DNA of 37,335 bases from CAZXPG01 sp964643145 (GCA_964643145.1 CAZXPG010000012.1:1-37335), one strand, 5' to 3'; positions 1 through 8,872 are shown, numbered from the stretch's first letter. The notes: generated by a model not told the origin, from the sequence alone. Numbers and translations are program-made.

Positions 1-15
1 TTTTCAATATCATGC

Positions 16-48
16 CAGTTTTGGATAAGCAAAGCTTATCCAAAACTG
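16..48. repeat. Palindromic repeat B, copy 1
   Basis: A perfect inverted repeat with 15-bp arms (16-30 and 34-48) and a 3-base loop, immediately after the recO stop. It is flanked by catgc on the left and aggtta on the right. Related copies lie at 27159-27192 and 37261-37293, with a decayed one near 11312-11350. No T-tract follows on either strand, so it is a dispersed palindromic element rather than a classical terminator, although it could stop or stabilise the recO transcript. Confidence 0.75.
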
Positions 49-51
49 AGG

Positions 52-840
52 TTAAGTACACTGCGGTTTTCCGCTCCGTGACTCCAGCGCACTCATCTCG
101 CCAGAATTGAGTTTTGACAGAGGTCTAATAAGCTGGCTTAGCCGCTCCCGCGCCGGAGGAAGAGGGCGGCCTTTCGGGGCGAAACCGTGTTTCTCCAGGA
201 AGTATCCCGTCAGCCGCAGCCCTGCAATAATGTCATCGTTGCTTACCGACCTGTTTTCACCACGCAGGAAGGCAGGGAGAGCAAGCAGCTTGTCTTTATA
301 GGGGCTTCCGGCCTCTTCCGATACCGCCCGGCCTGATTTAGGTGAAACATAACATAGCCTGTCTGTCTTACCGGTAGCAGCACATTCCGTTAAATCGAGC
401 CCGAAACCCATTTCTGTAAGCAACGCACTTTCAAACCAGACCACCTCCTCAAGCCAGCCAGGAGTGTTGCGTTTCAAGCTGGCAAGCAGATGGAGCAGTT
501 GCAGGAACAACGCTTCTTCCGCCTGACGTTCTGGTAATGTGCCTTGCGTGAGGGCGCACAGGGCGGTGAGGGCGTTAAGACGGAGTGGGTCATCCAGAAA
601 AAGCGCGGCACTAGAAGAAAGCAGTTCTGCCGAAAGCATGCCCAGATGCTCGGGCAACCGCGCTTTCCAGGTGGCTTCCACCACATTCCCCGGCTGATAT
701 ATGCCGCGCTGCCTGCCACTTGCCCCACCGCGCACTATGCCCGCATAGAGCCCATGCTGATGGGTTAGCAACCGCACCAGACTGCCATTCTCGCCATAAG
801 GCTGGCTGGAAAGGATGATAGCACTATCGTTCCATTGCAT
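52..840 (-). CDS. recO: DNA repair protein RecO
   Basis: RecO loads RecA at gaps in the RecFOR recombination-repair pathway. The N-terminal OB-fold is recognisable (MQWNDSAIILSS, then the family-typical HGLYAGIVRGG), and the helical C-terminal part has the usual FESALLTEMGFGLDL segment. The open frame extends upstream to 876. The family normally starts with M-x-W-x-D, so I place the start at the ATG at 838-840, giving 262 residues, close to the family length; no clear Shine-Dalgarno supports either start. recO is divergent from trpF. In many alphaproteobacteria it follows era, but here era lies about 7 kb away, so the usual cluster has been rearranged. Confidence 0.9.
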   Translation of the reverse strand: MQWNDSAIILSSQPYGENGSLVRLLTHQHGLYAGIVRGGASGRQRGIYQPGNVVEATWKARLPEHLGMLSAELLSSSAALFLDDPLRLNALTALCALTQGTLPERQAEEALFLQLLHLLASLKRNTPGWLEEVVWFESALLTEMGFGLDLTECAATGKTDRLCYVSPKSGRAVSEEAGSPYKDKLLALPAFLRGENRSVSNDDIIAGLRLTGYFLEKHGFAPKGRPLPPARERLSQLIRPLSKLNSGEMSALESRSGKPQCT

Positions 841-896
841 AAAGCGGTATACTGGTTTGGTTTTATAGATACACATTCATTATATACTGAACCACT

Positions 897-1538
897 ATGC
901 CAATACTAACAAAAATATGCGGCCTTTCCACCCAGGAAGCCGTTGATACCGCCGTTTCCTATAATGCAGCCTATCTTGGTTTTGTGTTCTTTCCACCTTC
1001 ATCGCGGCATATAACACCTAACCATGCAGCACAGCTCACAGTTCACGTGCCTGCTTCCGTGAAGAAAGTGGCGGTTACTGTGGATATGTCAGATACAGAA
1101 CTCACTGCGCTGCTTGCACATTTCCAGCCGGATTATTTGCAACTGCATGGCAAGGAAACGCCAGAACGGGTAAAAGCAATACGCAGCCACTATGGCTTAC
1201 CGGTGATTAAAGCACTTTCAGTGCGAACGGCAGACGATATAGCGCAGGCATCACTCTATACCGATGTTGCCGATATGCTGCTGTTTGATGCCAAACCGCC
1301 AGAAGGTGCCATGCTCCCTGGTGGAAACGGCATTTCCTTTGACTGGACACTGCTTAGGGGCAAAAAAATTCCCCTTCCCTGGTTCCTTTCGGGAGGATTA
1401 TCTTGTCAGAATATCCGTGAGGCGTTATACAATAGTGGAGCGTCAATGGTGGATGTATCTTCTGGGGTGGAAAGCAGCCCAGGGGTGAAGGACATTCGCC
1501 GCATTCAAGAATTTCTGGAGCTAACAGCTATAGTATGA
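897..1538 (+). CDS. trpF: Phosphoribosylanthranilate isomerase
   Basis: Catalyses the Amadori rearrangement of N-(5-phosphoribosyl)anthranilate to CdRP in tryptophan synthesis. The 213-residue TIM-barrel shows the N-terminal KICGL motif containing the catalytic Cys, the GFVFFPPSSRH loop, LQLHGKE, LLFDAK, and the C-terminal phosphate-binding segments FLSGGL and VDVSSGVE. The stop overlaps the trpB start in an ATGA-type junction, so translation is coupled. It is the first gene of trpFBA. Only 56 bp separate it from the recO start, so divergent promoters probably share that short interval. Confidence 0.96.
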   Translation: MPILTKICGLSTQEAVDTAVSYNAAYLGFVFFPPSSRHITPNHAAQLTVHVPASVKKVAVTVDMSDTELTALLAHFQPDYLQLHGKETPERVKAIRSHYGLPVIKALSVRTADDIAQASLYTDVADMLLFDAKPPEGAMLPGGNGISFDWTLLRGKKIPLPWFLSGGLSCQNIREALYNSGASMVDVSSGVESSPGVKDIRRIQEFLELTAIV

Positions 1539-2740
1539 CCTATTCTCCCTCTACCGCACCCAATGCTAAAGGCCATTTTGGCCCCTTTGGCGGCAGGTAT
1601 GTTGCCGAAACGCTGATGCCACTGATTCTGGAGGTAGAAGCCGCTTACCTGCGCTATAAAAACGACCCGGAATTTGTGAACGAGCTTGATTATTACCTTA
1701 CCCACTATGTAGGAAGGCCAAGCCCGCTCTATTTTGCTAAGCGCTTCACAGAGGCATTAGGGGGGGCAAAAATCTACTTCAAGCGCGATGAGCTGAACCA
1801 TACGGGCGCACATAAAATCAACCATTGTATCGGACAGATATTGCTGGCTAAACGTATGGGCAAAACCCGCATTATCGCCGAAACCGGGGCTGGGCAGCAT
1901 GGGGTGGCCACGGCTACTGTCTGCGCCTTGTTTGATTTGCCCTGTGTGGTGTATATGGGCGCCAAAGATATGGAACGGCAGGCGCCAAATGTATTCCGCA
2001 TGAAACTGCTAGGGGCAGAAGTGAAACCTGTTTCATCCGGTTCTGGCACACTGAAAGCCGCAATGAATGAAGCACTGCGCGATTGGGTGGCACATGTCGA
2101 TGATACGTTTTATCTGATTGGCACTGCCGCAGGCCCACATCCCTACCCGATGATGGTGCGCGATTTTCAGTCGATTATTGGGCGGGAAGCCAAGCAGCAG
2201 ATGATGCAGGCAGAGGGAAAATTGCCCGATAGCCTGGTTGCCTGTATTGGCGGTGGCTCAAATGCACTGGGGTTATTCTCTGCCTTCCTTGAAGATAAAA
2301 ATGTTGCCATGGTAGCGGTGGAAGCGGCAGGACAAGGGCTGGACACCCCCTATCACGCCGCCTCGATCAACAAAGGCCAGCCGGGAGTGTTGCATGGCGC
2401 ATTATCTTACCTGCTGCAAGACGAAGATGGCCAGGTGATGGAAACCCATTCCATTTCCGCCGGGCTTGACTATCCTGGTATTGGCCCAGAACATGCGCTG
2501 CTTCATGATATTAAGCGAGTGCACTATGCATCTGCTACCGACACGGAAGCACTTGAGGCGTTTAAACTTTGCGCCAAATATGAAGGTATCCTGCCTGCGC
2601 TTGAGCCTAGCCACGCGCTGGCTTATGTGGTAAAAACGGCAGGAACCCTGCCAAAAGAGCATGTAATGATTGTGAATATTTGTGGCCGTGGTGATAAAGA
2701 TATTTTTACCGTGGCCCATCATGTGGGGATTTCACTATGA
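1535..2740 (+). CDS. trpB: Tryptophan synthase beta chain
   Basis: The PLP-dependent beta subunit joins indole and L-serine to make tryptophan. The 401-residue protein shows the opening FGPFGGRYVAETL, the PLP-lysine motif HTGAHKIN (K94), the AETGAGQHG loop, the glycine-rich PLP-phosphate loop CIGGGSNA, and the C-terminal NICGRGDKD. It overlaps trpF upstream and trpA downstream by a few bases, as is usual for trpFBA. Nothing looks damaged. Confidence 0.98.
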   Translation: MTYSPSTAPNAKGHFGPFGGRYVAETLMPLILEVEAAYLRYKNDPEFVNELDYYLTHYVGRPSPLYFAKRFTEALGGAKIYFKRDELNHTGAHKINHCIGQILLAKRMGKTRIIAETGAGQHGVATATVCALFDLPCVVYMGAKDMERQAPNVFRMKLLGAEVKPVSSGSGTLKAAMNEALRDWVAHVDDTFYLIGTAAGPHPYPMMVRDFQSIIGREAKQQMMQAEGKLPDSLVACIGGGSNALGLFSAFLEDKNVAMVAVEAAGQGLDTPYHAASINKGQPGVLHGALSYLLQDEDGQVMETHSISAGLDYPGIGPEHALLHDIKRVHYASATDTEALEAFKLCAKYEGILPALEPSHALAYVVKTAGTLPKEHVMIVNICGRGDKDIFTVAHHVGISL

Positions 2741-3546
2741 CCACCGGAACCAACCGTATTGCCGCCTGTTTTGAACGCTTAAAAAATGAAAAACGGGCAG
2801 GGCTTGTTACCTTCACTATGGCCTATGACCCAGACCAGGCCACAAGCCTGAGCGTACTGAAGGCATTACCTGCAGCCGGAGCCGATATTATCGAACTGGG
2901 CATGCCGTTTTCTGACCCGATGGCCGATGGCCCAGCGATTCAGGCTGCTGGGATACGTGCGCTCAAGGCGGGCGGCAGCCTGAAAGATACGCTTGCTATT
3001 GCAACAGCCTTCCGTGAAACCAACCAACACACCCCTCTTATCCTGATGGGCTATTATAACCCCATATACCGCTATGGCATAGAGCGTTTTGTTGAAGATG
3101 CTGCTAAAGCCGGTGTCGATGGCTTTATTATTGTTGACATACCACCAGAAGAGGATGATAAGCTGTTTACCTGCTCGTGTACATCAGGGTTATCACTTAT
3201 CAAGCTGATAACACCCACCACCGATGAAAAACGTTTACAGGTAATTACCGCCAAAGCCTCCGGTTTCCTCTATTATGTGTCGGTTACCGGCGTCACCGGC
3301 ACCGGTTCTGCTACATCTGGCTCTATTGAAGCGGCACTTGCCCGTTTCCGCACCCATACCAACCTGCCGATTGTGGTAGGGTTTGGCATCAAAACACCGG
3401 AACAGGTGAAGGCTACGGCACTATCTGCCGATGCAGTGGTGGTAGGCTCGGCACTGGTTGAACGGCTACAAAATGGCGAGCAACCAGCACTGGAACTGGT
3501 AAGAGAACTGGCGGAAGCGGTGAGAAGAAGGGAGTCTGGAGTCTAG
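2737..3546 (+). CDS. trpA: Tryptophan synthase alpha chain
   Basis: Cleaves indole-3-glycerol phosphate to indole, which is channelled to TrpB. Family signatures are ELGMPFSDPMADGPAIQ (containing the catalytic Glu), GYYNPIYRYG, DGFIIVDIPPEE (containing the catalytic Asp), YYVSVTGVTG, and the phosphate-binding GFGIKTPEQ and VVVGSALV. Length is 269 residues. The start overlaps the trpB stop. The last codons lie inside one arm of a long inverted repeat (3532-3624) that probably ends the operon. trpE, trpG, trpD and trpC are not in this window. Confidence 0.97.
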   Translation: MTTGTNRIAACFERLKNEKRAGLVTFTMAYDPDQATSLSVLKALPAAGADIIELGMPFSDPMADGPAIQAAGIRALKAGGSLKDTLAIATAFRETNQHTPLILMGYYNPIYRYGIERFVEDAAKAGVDGFIIVDIPPEEDDKLFTCSCTSGLSLIKLITPTTDEKRLQVITAKASGFLYYVSVTGVTGTGSATSGSIEAALARFRTHTNLPIVVGFGIKTPEQVKATALSADAVVVGSALVERLQNGEQPALELVRELAEAVRRRESGV

Positions 3547-3624
3547 TGATAGTGTTCGCTACCGCTCGCCAATTATATATATTGTGAGCGAAGCGAACTC
3601 AAAGCCCCACTAGACTCCAGACTC
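3532..3624. terminator. Long inverted repeat between trpA and the BON gene
   Basis: The 17-bp arms at 3532-3548 and 3608-3624 are perfect reverse complements. Inside them, GTTCGCT (3554-3560) pairs with AGCGAAC (3592-3598), and a partial CGCTC/GAGCG pair surrounds an AT-rich apex. The structure is about 93 bp long, overlaps the end of trpA, and sits between two convergent genes. It is probably a bidirectional transcription stop, or a decayed palindromic element reused as one. No strong T-tract is present. Confidence 0.55.
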
Positions 3625-3626
3625 TT

Positions 3627-3971
3627 CTATCTAATCGTCAGTCGTGATACCACCCGTTTCACATCCTTAGTACCACGTGCTAAGCGCACAGCGCGGTCAG
3701 CAGTGGCGCGGTTAGGCACATGGCCGTAGAGTGTGACCACTCCGTTATAGGTGTCAACATTAATGTCCAGGGCTTTTACCAGGTCATCTTTCAGATATTT
3801 GGCTTTAACCTCAGCGGTAATAGAAGCATCTTGCGCAATGACGGTAACATTCCTGTCATCCTGCCCGACATAATAGCCCCCGGCCGCTGCCCCGCCTACT
3901 AACGCAGGCACGCAGGCAGTTGTAGTAAGTACCGCCAGAATAGTTGAAAACACTATAGTAATTTTAGGCAT
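3627..3971 (-). CDS. BON-domain putative lipoprotein
   Basis: A small envelope protein of 114 residues from the chosen start. An N-terminal hydrophobic segment ends in TTTAC-VP, resembling an imperfect lipobox. A glycine/alanine-rich stretch follows (ALVGGAAAGGYYVGQDDR), then one BON domain with the typical alternation ITAEVKAKYLKD, NVDTYNGVVTLYGHVPN, and a final VKRVVSRLTIR. BON domains are associated with phospholipid binding and envelope maintenance (OsmY/DolP-type). The open frame begins at 4001, but the ATG at 3969-3971 is preceded by a good GAGGGAGAT ribosome site, so I start there. It is divergent from phoU and convergent with trpA. The exact role is unknown. Confidence 0.85.
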   Translation of the reverse strand: MPKITIVFSTILAVLTTTACVPALVGGAAAGGYYVGQDDRNVTVIAQDASITAEVKAKYLKDDLVKALDINVDTYNGVVTLYGHVPNRATADRAVRLARGTKDVKRVVSRLTIR

Positions 3972-4091
3972 ATCTCCCTCTGTATTGCTGGAATTATTCA
4001 TTACGTTTTGTCTTACTGTAGTAACAATAGTATAAAAAAAACATATGAAGACAATCTGAATGATTGGACAAGGAAGCCGAAAGGGGCTAGT

Positions 4092-4835
4092 ATGAGAAAC
4101 ACATCAAAATATACTATATATACAGCAAAGGAGCAAAGATTGGGAAACCATATCGTACATTCTTATGACCAGGAACTGGAATCTATTACCACACAAGTCA
4201 TTGACATGGGATTGCTGGTGCGCGATTTGCTGCATATTGCAGAAAAAGCACTCAATACCCCAGGTGAGAGCATGGTTGAAAGCGCTAAGGCCACCGATAA
4301 GAAAGTTAATGCCCTTGATATGCAGATAGAGCGGGAGGCCGTCAGTATGCTTGCACTACGCCAGCCGATGGCTATTGACCTGCGTTTTGCCGTGTCCGTG
4401 CTGAAAATCGCCGTGATTATGGAACGGATGGGTGACCTGGCTAAAAATGCGGTTAAGCGTTCTGCTAAAATGTCCGCCACCCCCTCTGCCGCCACCCAGG
4501 CGCATATCAGCACTATGGTGGATATTATTACCACTATGCTTAAAGAGGTGCTGGAAGCGTTCAAGCAGCATGATGCGGAAAAAGCCCATCAGGTGGTGAT
4601 GCGCGATGGCGAAGTGGATGTGATTTATCGTGAACTGATGGACACACTCCAGGCGGAAATGATGGCAGCTCCTGAAACTATTCCTTCCGCTATGCAATGT
4701 ATTTTTGCTATCAAAAACCTGGAACGTATTGGCGACTATATCACTAAAACCGCCAAAATCGTGCATTATATTGTTTCCGGGGAACGGGCGCCTAAGATAG
4801 CAAAACAGCCTGCTTCTGAAAAATCCGCACTATAA
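4092..4835 (+). CDS. phoU: Phosphate signalling protein PhoU
   Basis: PhoU links the Pst phosphate transporter to the PhoR/PhoB regulators and binds metals through two three-helix repeats. Repeat 1 contains MERMGDLAKNAVK and repeat 2 contains LERIGDYITKTAKIVHYI; both carry the E-R-(M/I)-GD signature. Family homology begins at NHIVHSYDQELESI. Three starts are possible. The open frame begins at 4008. ATG 4092 follows AAAGGGG at good spacing. TTG 4140 follows AAAGGAG at ideal spacing and would give MGNHIV, the best fit to the family. I list the ATG but consider the TTG equally likely. No pst genes are adjacent. Confidence 0.93.
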   Translation: MRNTSKYTIYTAKEQRLGNHIVHSYDQELESITTQVIDMGLLVRDLLHIAEKALNTPGESMVESAKATDKKVNALDMQIEREAVSMLALRQPMAIDLRFAVSVLKIAVIMERMGDLAKNAVKRSAKMSATPSAATQAHISTMVDIITTMLKEVLEAFKQHDAEKAHQVVMRDGEVDVIYRELMDTLQAEMMAAPETIPSAMQCIFAIKNLERIGDYITKTAKIVHYIVSGERAPKIAKQPASEKSAL

Positions 4836-4847
4836 CGTTAATTGCCC

Positions 4848-6413
4848 ATGGAATCTATGACCTCTTCCCGCCCCAAACCTGTGCTTCTTTGTATCCTTGA
4901 TGGTTGGGGATGCAGTAGCAACCCGGCAGATAACGCTATTTCCCAAGCACAAACCCCCTGCTGGGACAGGCTGCTTACCACCTACCCTCATGCAAAACTT
5001 AATACCTCTGGTCTTGATGTAGGATTACCGGAAGGGCAGATGGGCAATTCGGAAGTAGGGCATATGAATATTGGTGCCGGCCGGGTGGTAATGCAGGAAC
5101 TACCACGTATCAGCCTGGCAGCCTCTGATGGTTCGCTGGCTACAAACTCCATGGTGCGGCAATTTATTGCAGAACTCAAGGCCTCCGGCGGCAGTTGCCA
5201 TTTACTGGGGCTGCTTTCCGATGGCGGTGTGCACGCGCATCAGGATCATATTATTGCGCTGACTAAGATTGTTGCCACTGAAGGAGTCCGGGTGCATATC
5301 CACGCCTTCCTAGATGGCCGCGACACTCCACCCGCCAGCGCACTTGGCACTATTGCCACATGTGAGGCTGCTTTAAGCGACACACCACTTGCCACTATTG
5401 CCACCGTAAGCGGCCGGTATTACGCCATGGACCGCGATAATCGCTGGGAACGGGTGCAGCTTGCCTATAACGCCATGGTTGAAGCTATTGGCGCAAAAGC
5501 CAGCACAGCAACCATGGCGGTTGAAGCCAGCTACGCGGCAGGAAAAACCGATGAATTTGTGCTACCGGTGGCCTTAGAGGGCTATCATGGCATGCAGGAC
5601 GGCGATGGCGTGTTAATGGCCAATTTCCGCAGTGACCGCGCCCGCGAGATTCTCACTACCCTGGTAGACCCCAATTTTTCCGGCTGGCAACGCGCACGTA
5701 CCGTCACATTTGCCGCAAAGCTAGGAATGGTGGAATATTCTGAGGAACTGAACCGCTATGTGCAAACGGTTTTTACTGCCGAGAAGCTGGAAAATATCCT
5801 TCCCGAAGTAATTTCCCATGCCGGGCTTACCCAACTCAGAATTGCTGAAACCGAGAAATACGCGCATGTCACCTTCTTTTTCAGCGGCGGTAAGGAGAAA
5901 GAATTTCCTGGCGAGCAACGCATTCTAGTGCCTTCGCCGAAAGTCGCCACCTATGATTTACAGCCCGAAATGTCTGCCCCTGAAGTCACGGACAAACTGC
6001 TTGCAGCCATTGATTCCGGCAGGTTTGATTTGATTGTTGTGAATTTCGCCAATGGTGATATGGTGGGGCACACAGGCGATATTGCCGCCGCCATAAAAGC
6101 CGTGGAAACACTGGATAGTTGTTTAGCACGGCTTGAGCCTGCTATAGGTGAAGCAGGTGGAGTGATGCTGATTACCGCCGATCACGGCAATGCCGAACAG
6201 ATGGTTAACCCTGACACACACGAGCCCCATACTGCCCACACCACTAACCCGGTACCACTGGTGCTGATCGGCAATAACGTGGCATCGGTGAAGCTTGCCA
6301 ACGGACGGCTAGCTGATATTGCCCCCACGATACTGGATATTATGGGTCTGCCAAAACCTGGCGAAATGACGGGAATATCGTTACTTGCCAAGCTCAGTGA
6401 AAAATCCTCCTAG
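4848..6413 (+). CDS. gpmI: 2,3-bisphosphoglycerate-independent phosphoglycerate mutase
   Basis: Interconverts 3- and 2-phosphoglycerate through a phosphoserine intermediate using two metal ions. The alkaline-phosphatase-like fold is clear: ILDGWG at the N-terminus, catalytic Ser in GNSEVGHMNIGAG (about residue 68), HAFLDGRDTPP, SGRYYAMDRD, NFRSDRARE, NFANGDMVGHTG, and the metal site ITADHGNAEQM. The frame is open from a TTG at 4842; the ATG at 4848 gives 521 residues, normal for the family. It begins 12 bases after phoU, so co-transcription is likely. Confidence 0.96.
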   Translation: MESMTSSRPKPVLLCILDGWGCSSNPADNAISQAQTPCWDRLLTTYPHAKLNTSGLDVGLPEGQMGNSEVGHMNIGAGRVVMQELPRISLAASDGSLATNSMVRQFIAELKASGGSCHLLGLLSDGGVHAHQDHIIALTKIVATEGVRVHIHAFLDGRDTPPASALGTIATCEAALSDTPLATIATVSGRYYAMDRDNRWERVQLAYNAMVEAIGAKASTATMAVEASYAAGKTDEFVLPVALEGYHGMQDGDGVLMANFRSDRAREILTTLVDPNFSGWQRARTVTFAAKLGMVEYSEELNRYVQTVFTAEKLENILPEVISHAGLTQLRIAETEKYAHVTFFFSGGKEKEFPGEQRILVPSPKVATYDLQPEMSAPEVTDKLLAAIDSGRFDLIVVNFANGDMVGHTGDIAAAIKAVETLDSCLARLEPAIGEAGGVMLITADHGNAEQMVNPDTHEPHTAHTTNPVPLVLIGNNVASVKLANGRLADIAPTILDIMGLPKPGEMTGISLLAKLSEKSS

Positions 6414-6428
6414 AAAGAAGTAATATAC

Positions 6429-7208
6429 ATGAATAGCAGAACACAGGAACTGGAAACAACCGCCGTGAAACAGGAAGGCAAAAAAGACGATTTCAAAAGC
6501 ATGGCGAAGTCGTTTGCCTGGGCATTGCTGTTTGCCATGATATTCCGCACCTTTCTGTTTGAACCGTTCCATATTCCTTCTGGCTCGATGAAACCAGGCT
6601 TGTTGATTGGTGATTATATCTTTGTCTCCAAATATTCCTACGGTATCAGCCGTTATTCCTTCCCCTTTGGCCCGGCACTATTTGAAGGCCGCATAGGGGA
6701 AATACAGAAACCAAAACGGGGGGATGTAGTAGTGTTTAAACTGCCAAAAGACCCCAGCACCAACTATATTAAACGCCTGATCGGGCTGCCAGGTGATAGG
6801 ATACAGGTGAGAAGTGGGATTCTCTATATTAACGATACCGCCGTGCCGCGCTATGAGGTGAAGCCCTTTCTTGACCAGGATAACACGGTGATCCCGCAAT
6901 ATGTGGAAACCCTACCCAACCACGTTTCCTACCCTGTGCTTGACCAGTTGCCTTACGGGCGGCTGGATAATACCGATATTTATATCGTGCCGCCCAAACA
7001 TTATTTCTTTATGGGGGATAACCGCGATAACTCCCAGGATAGCCGGGTGCTTTCGGCGGTGGGGTTTGTGCCGGAAGAAAATCTGGTAGGGCCTGCCCAG
7101 GTCATTATGTTCCCCCATTCAGGAAAATGGTGGGATTTCACCAGCTGGGCAACAACAATTAAACATACGCCTTCTGTAGAGTGGCAGGCAGAAAACACAC
7201 TGGAATAA
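6429..7208 (+). CDS. lepB: Signal peptidase I
   Basis: Cleaves signal peptides from exported proteins at the outer face of the inner membrane. After a hydrophilic N-terminus of about 25 residues there is one membrane segment (about 27-44), then the catalytic-serine motif IPSGSM (Ser53), the catalytic Lys in NYIKRLIGLPGD (Lys115), and box E, MGDNRDNSQDSR. Length is 259 residues. AGAAAG upstream of the ATG is a plausible ribosome site. It heads lepB-rnc-era, with gaps of 15 and 8 bases, a classical gene order. Confidence 0.96.
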   Translation: MNSRTQELETTAVKQEGKKDDFKSMAKSFAWALLFAMIFRTFLFEPFHIPSGSMKPGLLIGDYIFVSKYSYGISRYSFPFGPALFEGRIGEIQKPKRGDVVVFKLPKDPSTNYIKRLIGLPGDRIQVRSGILYINDTAVPRYEVKPFLDQDNTVIPQYVETLPNHVSYPVLDQLPYGRLDNTDIYIVPPKHYFFMGDNRDNSQDSRVLSAVGFVPEENLVGPAQVIMFPHSGKWWDFTSWATTIKHTPSVEWQAENTLE

Positions 7209-7223
7209 CGGGACAGATACGCG

Positions 7224-7907
7224 ATGCTTGATACAATGCTAGATGGCTACCAGTTCAATAATAAAGCACTGTTAAAAGAAGCACTTACCCACCCAAGCCT
7301 GTGCCGTGAACCGGAAAGCAGAGCCCAACGTGGTGGCATACGTAATTATGAACGGCTGGAGTTTTTAGGCGATGCAGTGCTAGATATGGTCATCAGTGCT
7401 TATCTGTTTACTGCTTACCCGGAAGAAAGCGAGGGCGATCTAGCTAAGCGCCGCTCTGCCTTGGTATGCGGCGAAACCATCTCCCGTATTGCCCTCTCGC
7501 ACCAACTTGGCCATTCACTGCTCATGACCGAAGGGGAAGACAGCACTGGTGGCAGGGGCAATGCCGGCAACCTGGCTAATGCGCTGGAAGCCATTATCGG
7601 GGCATTATTCCTAGATGGCGGGCTAGAAGTTGCTACCCGCTTCATTCACACACATTGGTTGCCTTTTGCTAAAACCATGACCAGCCCACCACGTGACCCT
7701 AAAACCTTGCTACAAGAATGGGCGCAAGGCCATAAAAAACCTATCCCTTCTTATCGGGTGGTCAGAAATACCGGCCCTTCGCACGCGCCTGTCTTTACAG
7801 TGAGCGTGTTGGTGGAAGGCGTGCCCTCTATGGAAGGCATGGGCTCGTCGAAACGGCTGGCTGAACGCGAAGCCGCACGACTCTTACTTGAACATATTAA
7901 TAAATAG
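7224..7907 (+). CDS. rnc: Ribonuclease III
   Basis: Double-stranded-RNA endonuclease for rRNA and mRNA processing. The RNase III signature NYERLEFLGDAVLDMVIS is intact (acidic metal ligands Glu46 and Asp50 in the local numbering), as is the second acidic site in NALEAIIGALFLDGG. The C-terminal third is a double-stranded-RNA-binding domain (DPKTLLQEWAQG, then SSKRLAEREAARLLL). Length is 227 residues, normal. It lies between lepB and era. Confidence 0.97.
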   Translation: MLDTMLDGYQFNNKALLKEALTHPSLCREPESRAQRGGIRNYERLEFLGDAVLDMVISAYLFTAYPEESEGDLAKRRSALVCGETISRIALSHQLGHSLLMTEGEDSTGGRGNAGNLANALEAIIGALFLDGGLEVATRFIHTHWLPFAKTMTSPPRDPKTLLQEWAQGHKKPIPSYRVVRNTGPSHAPVFTVSVLVEGVPSMEGMGSSKRLAEREAARLLLEHINK

Positions 7908-7915
7908 ATATCCGC

Positions 7916-8785
7916 ATGACCACAGATTCTTCGCAGAAATGCGCGTTTATTGCCTTGCTTGGCACGCCAAACGCCGGAAAATCAACCCTGCTTAACCAAT
8001 TGGTGGGAAGCAAGATTTCGATTGTTAGCCCGAAAGTGCAAACTACCCGTACCGCTATTAACGGTATTTGTATGGCAGGTAACGCACAGCTTATTTTTAT
8101 AGATACGCCAGGAATTTTCTTACCCAAGAAACCGCTGGAAAAAGCCATGGTGAAAGCCGCCTGGGAAGGTAGTGCCACGGCCGATAGCGCCGCTCTACTG
8201 ATTGATGCACGCAAAGGCTTGGATGCAGGTACCCAACTGATTGTAGAGGCAATTATTCAGAAACAGCTGAAAGCCATTGCCATTATCAACAAAATTGACC
8301 TGGTTGATAAAGCAAAGCTGTTTGAACTGGCAAAAGCACTAGATGCCTACGGGATTTTTGCCCGCATATTCATGATCTCTGCCCTAAAAGGCGATGGGGT
8401 AGAGGATGTAAAACATTATCTGGCCGACACCGCCCCCCTCAGCCCCTGGCTCTACCCGGAAGATGACCTCACCACCCTGCCGTTACGTTTTCTGGCAGCC
8501 GAAATCACCCGCGAGCAGCTTTTCCTGCGGCTTGACCAGGAATTACCCTATGCGTTAACGGTGGAAACTGAGCATTGGGAAACGCTAGATAATGGCCAGG
8601 TCAAAGTTCATCAGGTAATTTATGTGCTGAAAGAATCCCAGAAAATGATTATTATCGGCAAAGGGGGAAGCATGATTAAAGCAGTGGGCACCAGTGCTAA
8701 ACAGCAATTACAACGCCTGCTCGGTACAAAAGTACACCTGTTCCTGTTTGTAAAAGTGAACGAAGACTGGATAACCCAATGTTAG
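7916..8785 (+). CDS. era: GTPase Era
   Basis: Ras-like GTPase that binds the 3' end of 16S rRNA during small-subunit assembly. G1 is GTPNAGKS (residues 16-23), G2 lies in the QTTRTAI region, G3 is DTPG, and G4 is NKID. The C-terminal KH RNA-binding domain contains MIIIGKGGSMIKAVG. Length is 289 residues. It is last in lepB-rnc-era; recO, often next, is not here, and a repeat-containing intergenic region follows. Confidence 0.97.
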   Translation: MTTDSSQKCAFIALLGTPNAGKSTLLNQLVGSKISIVSPKVQTTRTAINGICMAGNAQLIFIDTPGIFLPKKPLEKAMVKAAWEGSATADSAALLIDARKGLDAGTQLIVEAIIQKQLKAIAIINKIDLVDKAKLFELAKALDAYGIFARIFMISALKGDGVEDVKHYLADTAPLSPWLYPEDDLTTLPLRFLAAEITREQLFLRLDQELPYALTVETEHWETLDNGQVKVHQVIYVLKESQKMIIIGKGGSMIKAVGTSAKQQLQRLLGTKVHLFLFVKVNEDWITQC

Positions 8786-8838
8786 CCCCCCTCTTTCCCT
8801 CCTTTTAAAAATTCGCTCTATTTTTATGCTATACTGCG

Positions 8839-8872
8839 CACGAATGAAGCGTGGCCCAACTCATCATTCGTG
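8839..8872. repeat. 9-bp inverted repeat after a possible -10 box
   Basis: CACGAATGA (8839-8847) and TCATTCGTG (8864-8872) are perfect complements around a 16-base loop, beginning four bases after the TATACT at 8830-8835. A similar TCATCATT-GTGA string recurs near 18962-18974. It could be an operator, the 5' hairpin of a transcript, or part of a composite dispersed repeat. Confidence 0.4.

Noticed and set aside
544..768. Open frames antisense to recO
   Set aside because: They are shadows of the recO codons with no ribosome site or recognisable product.
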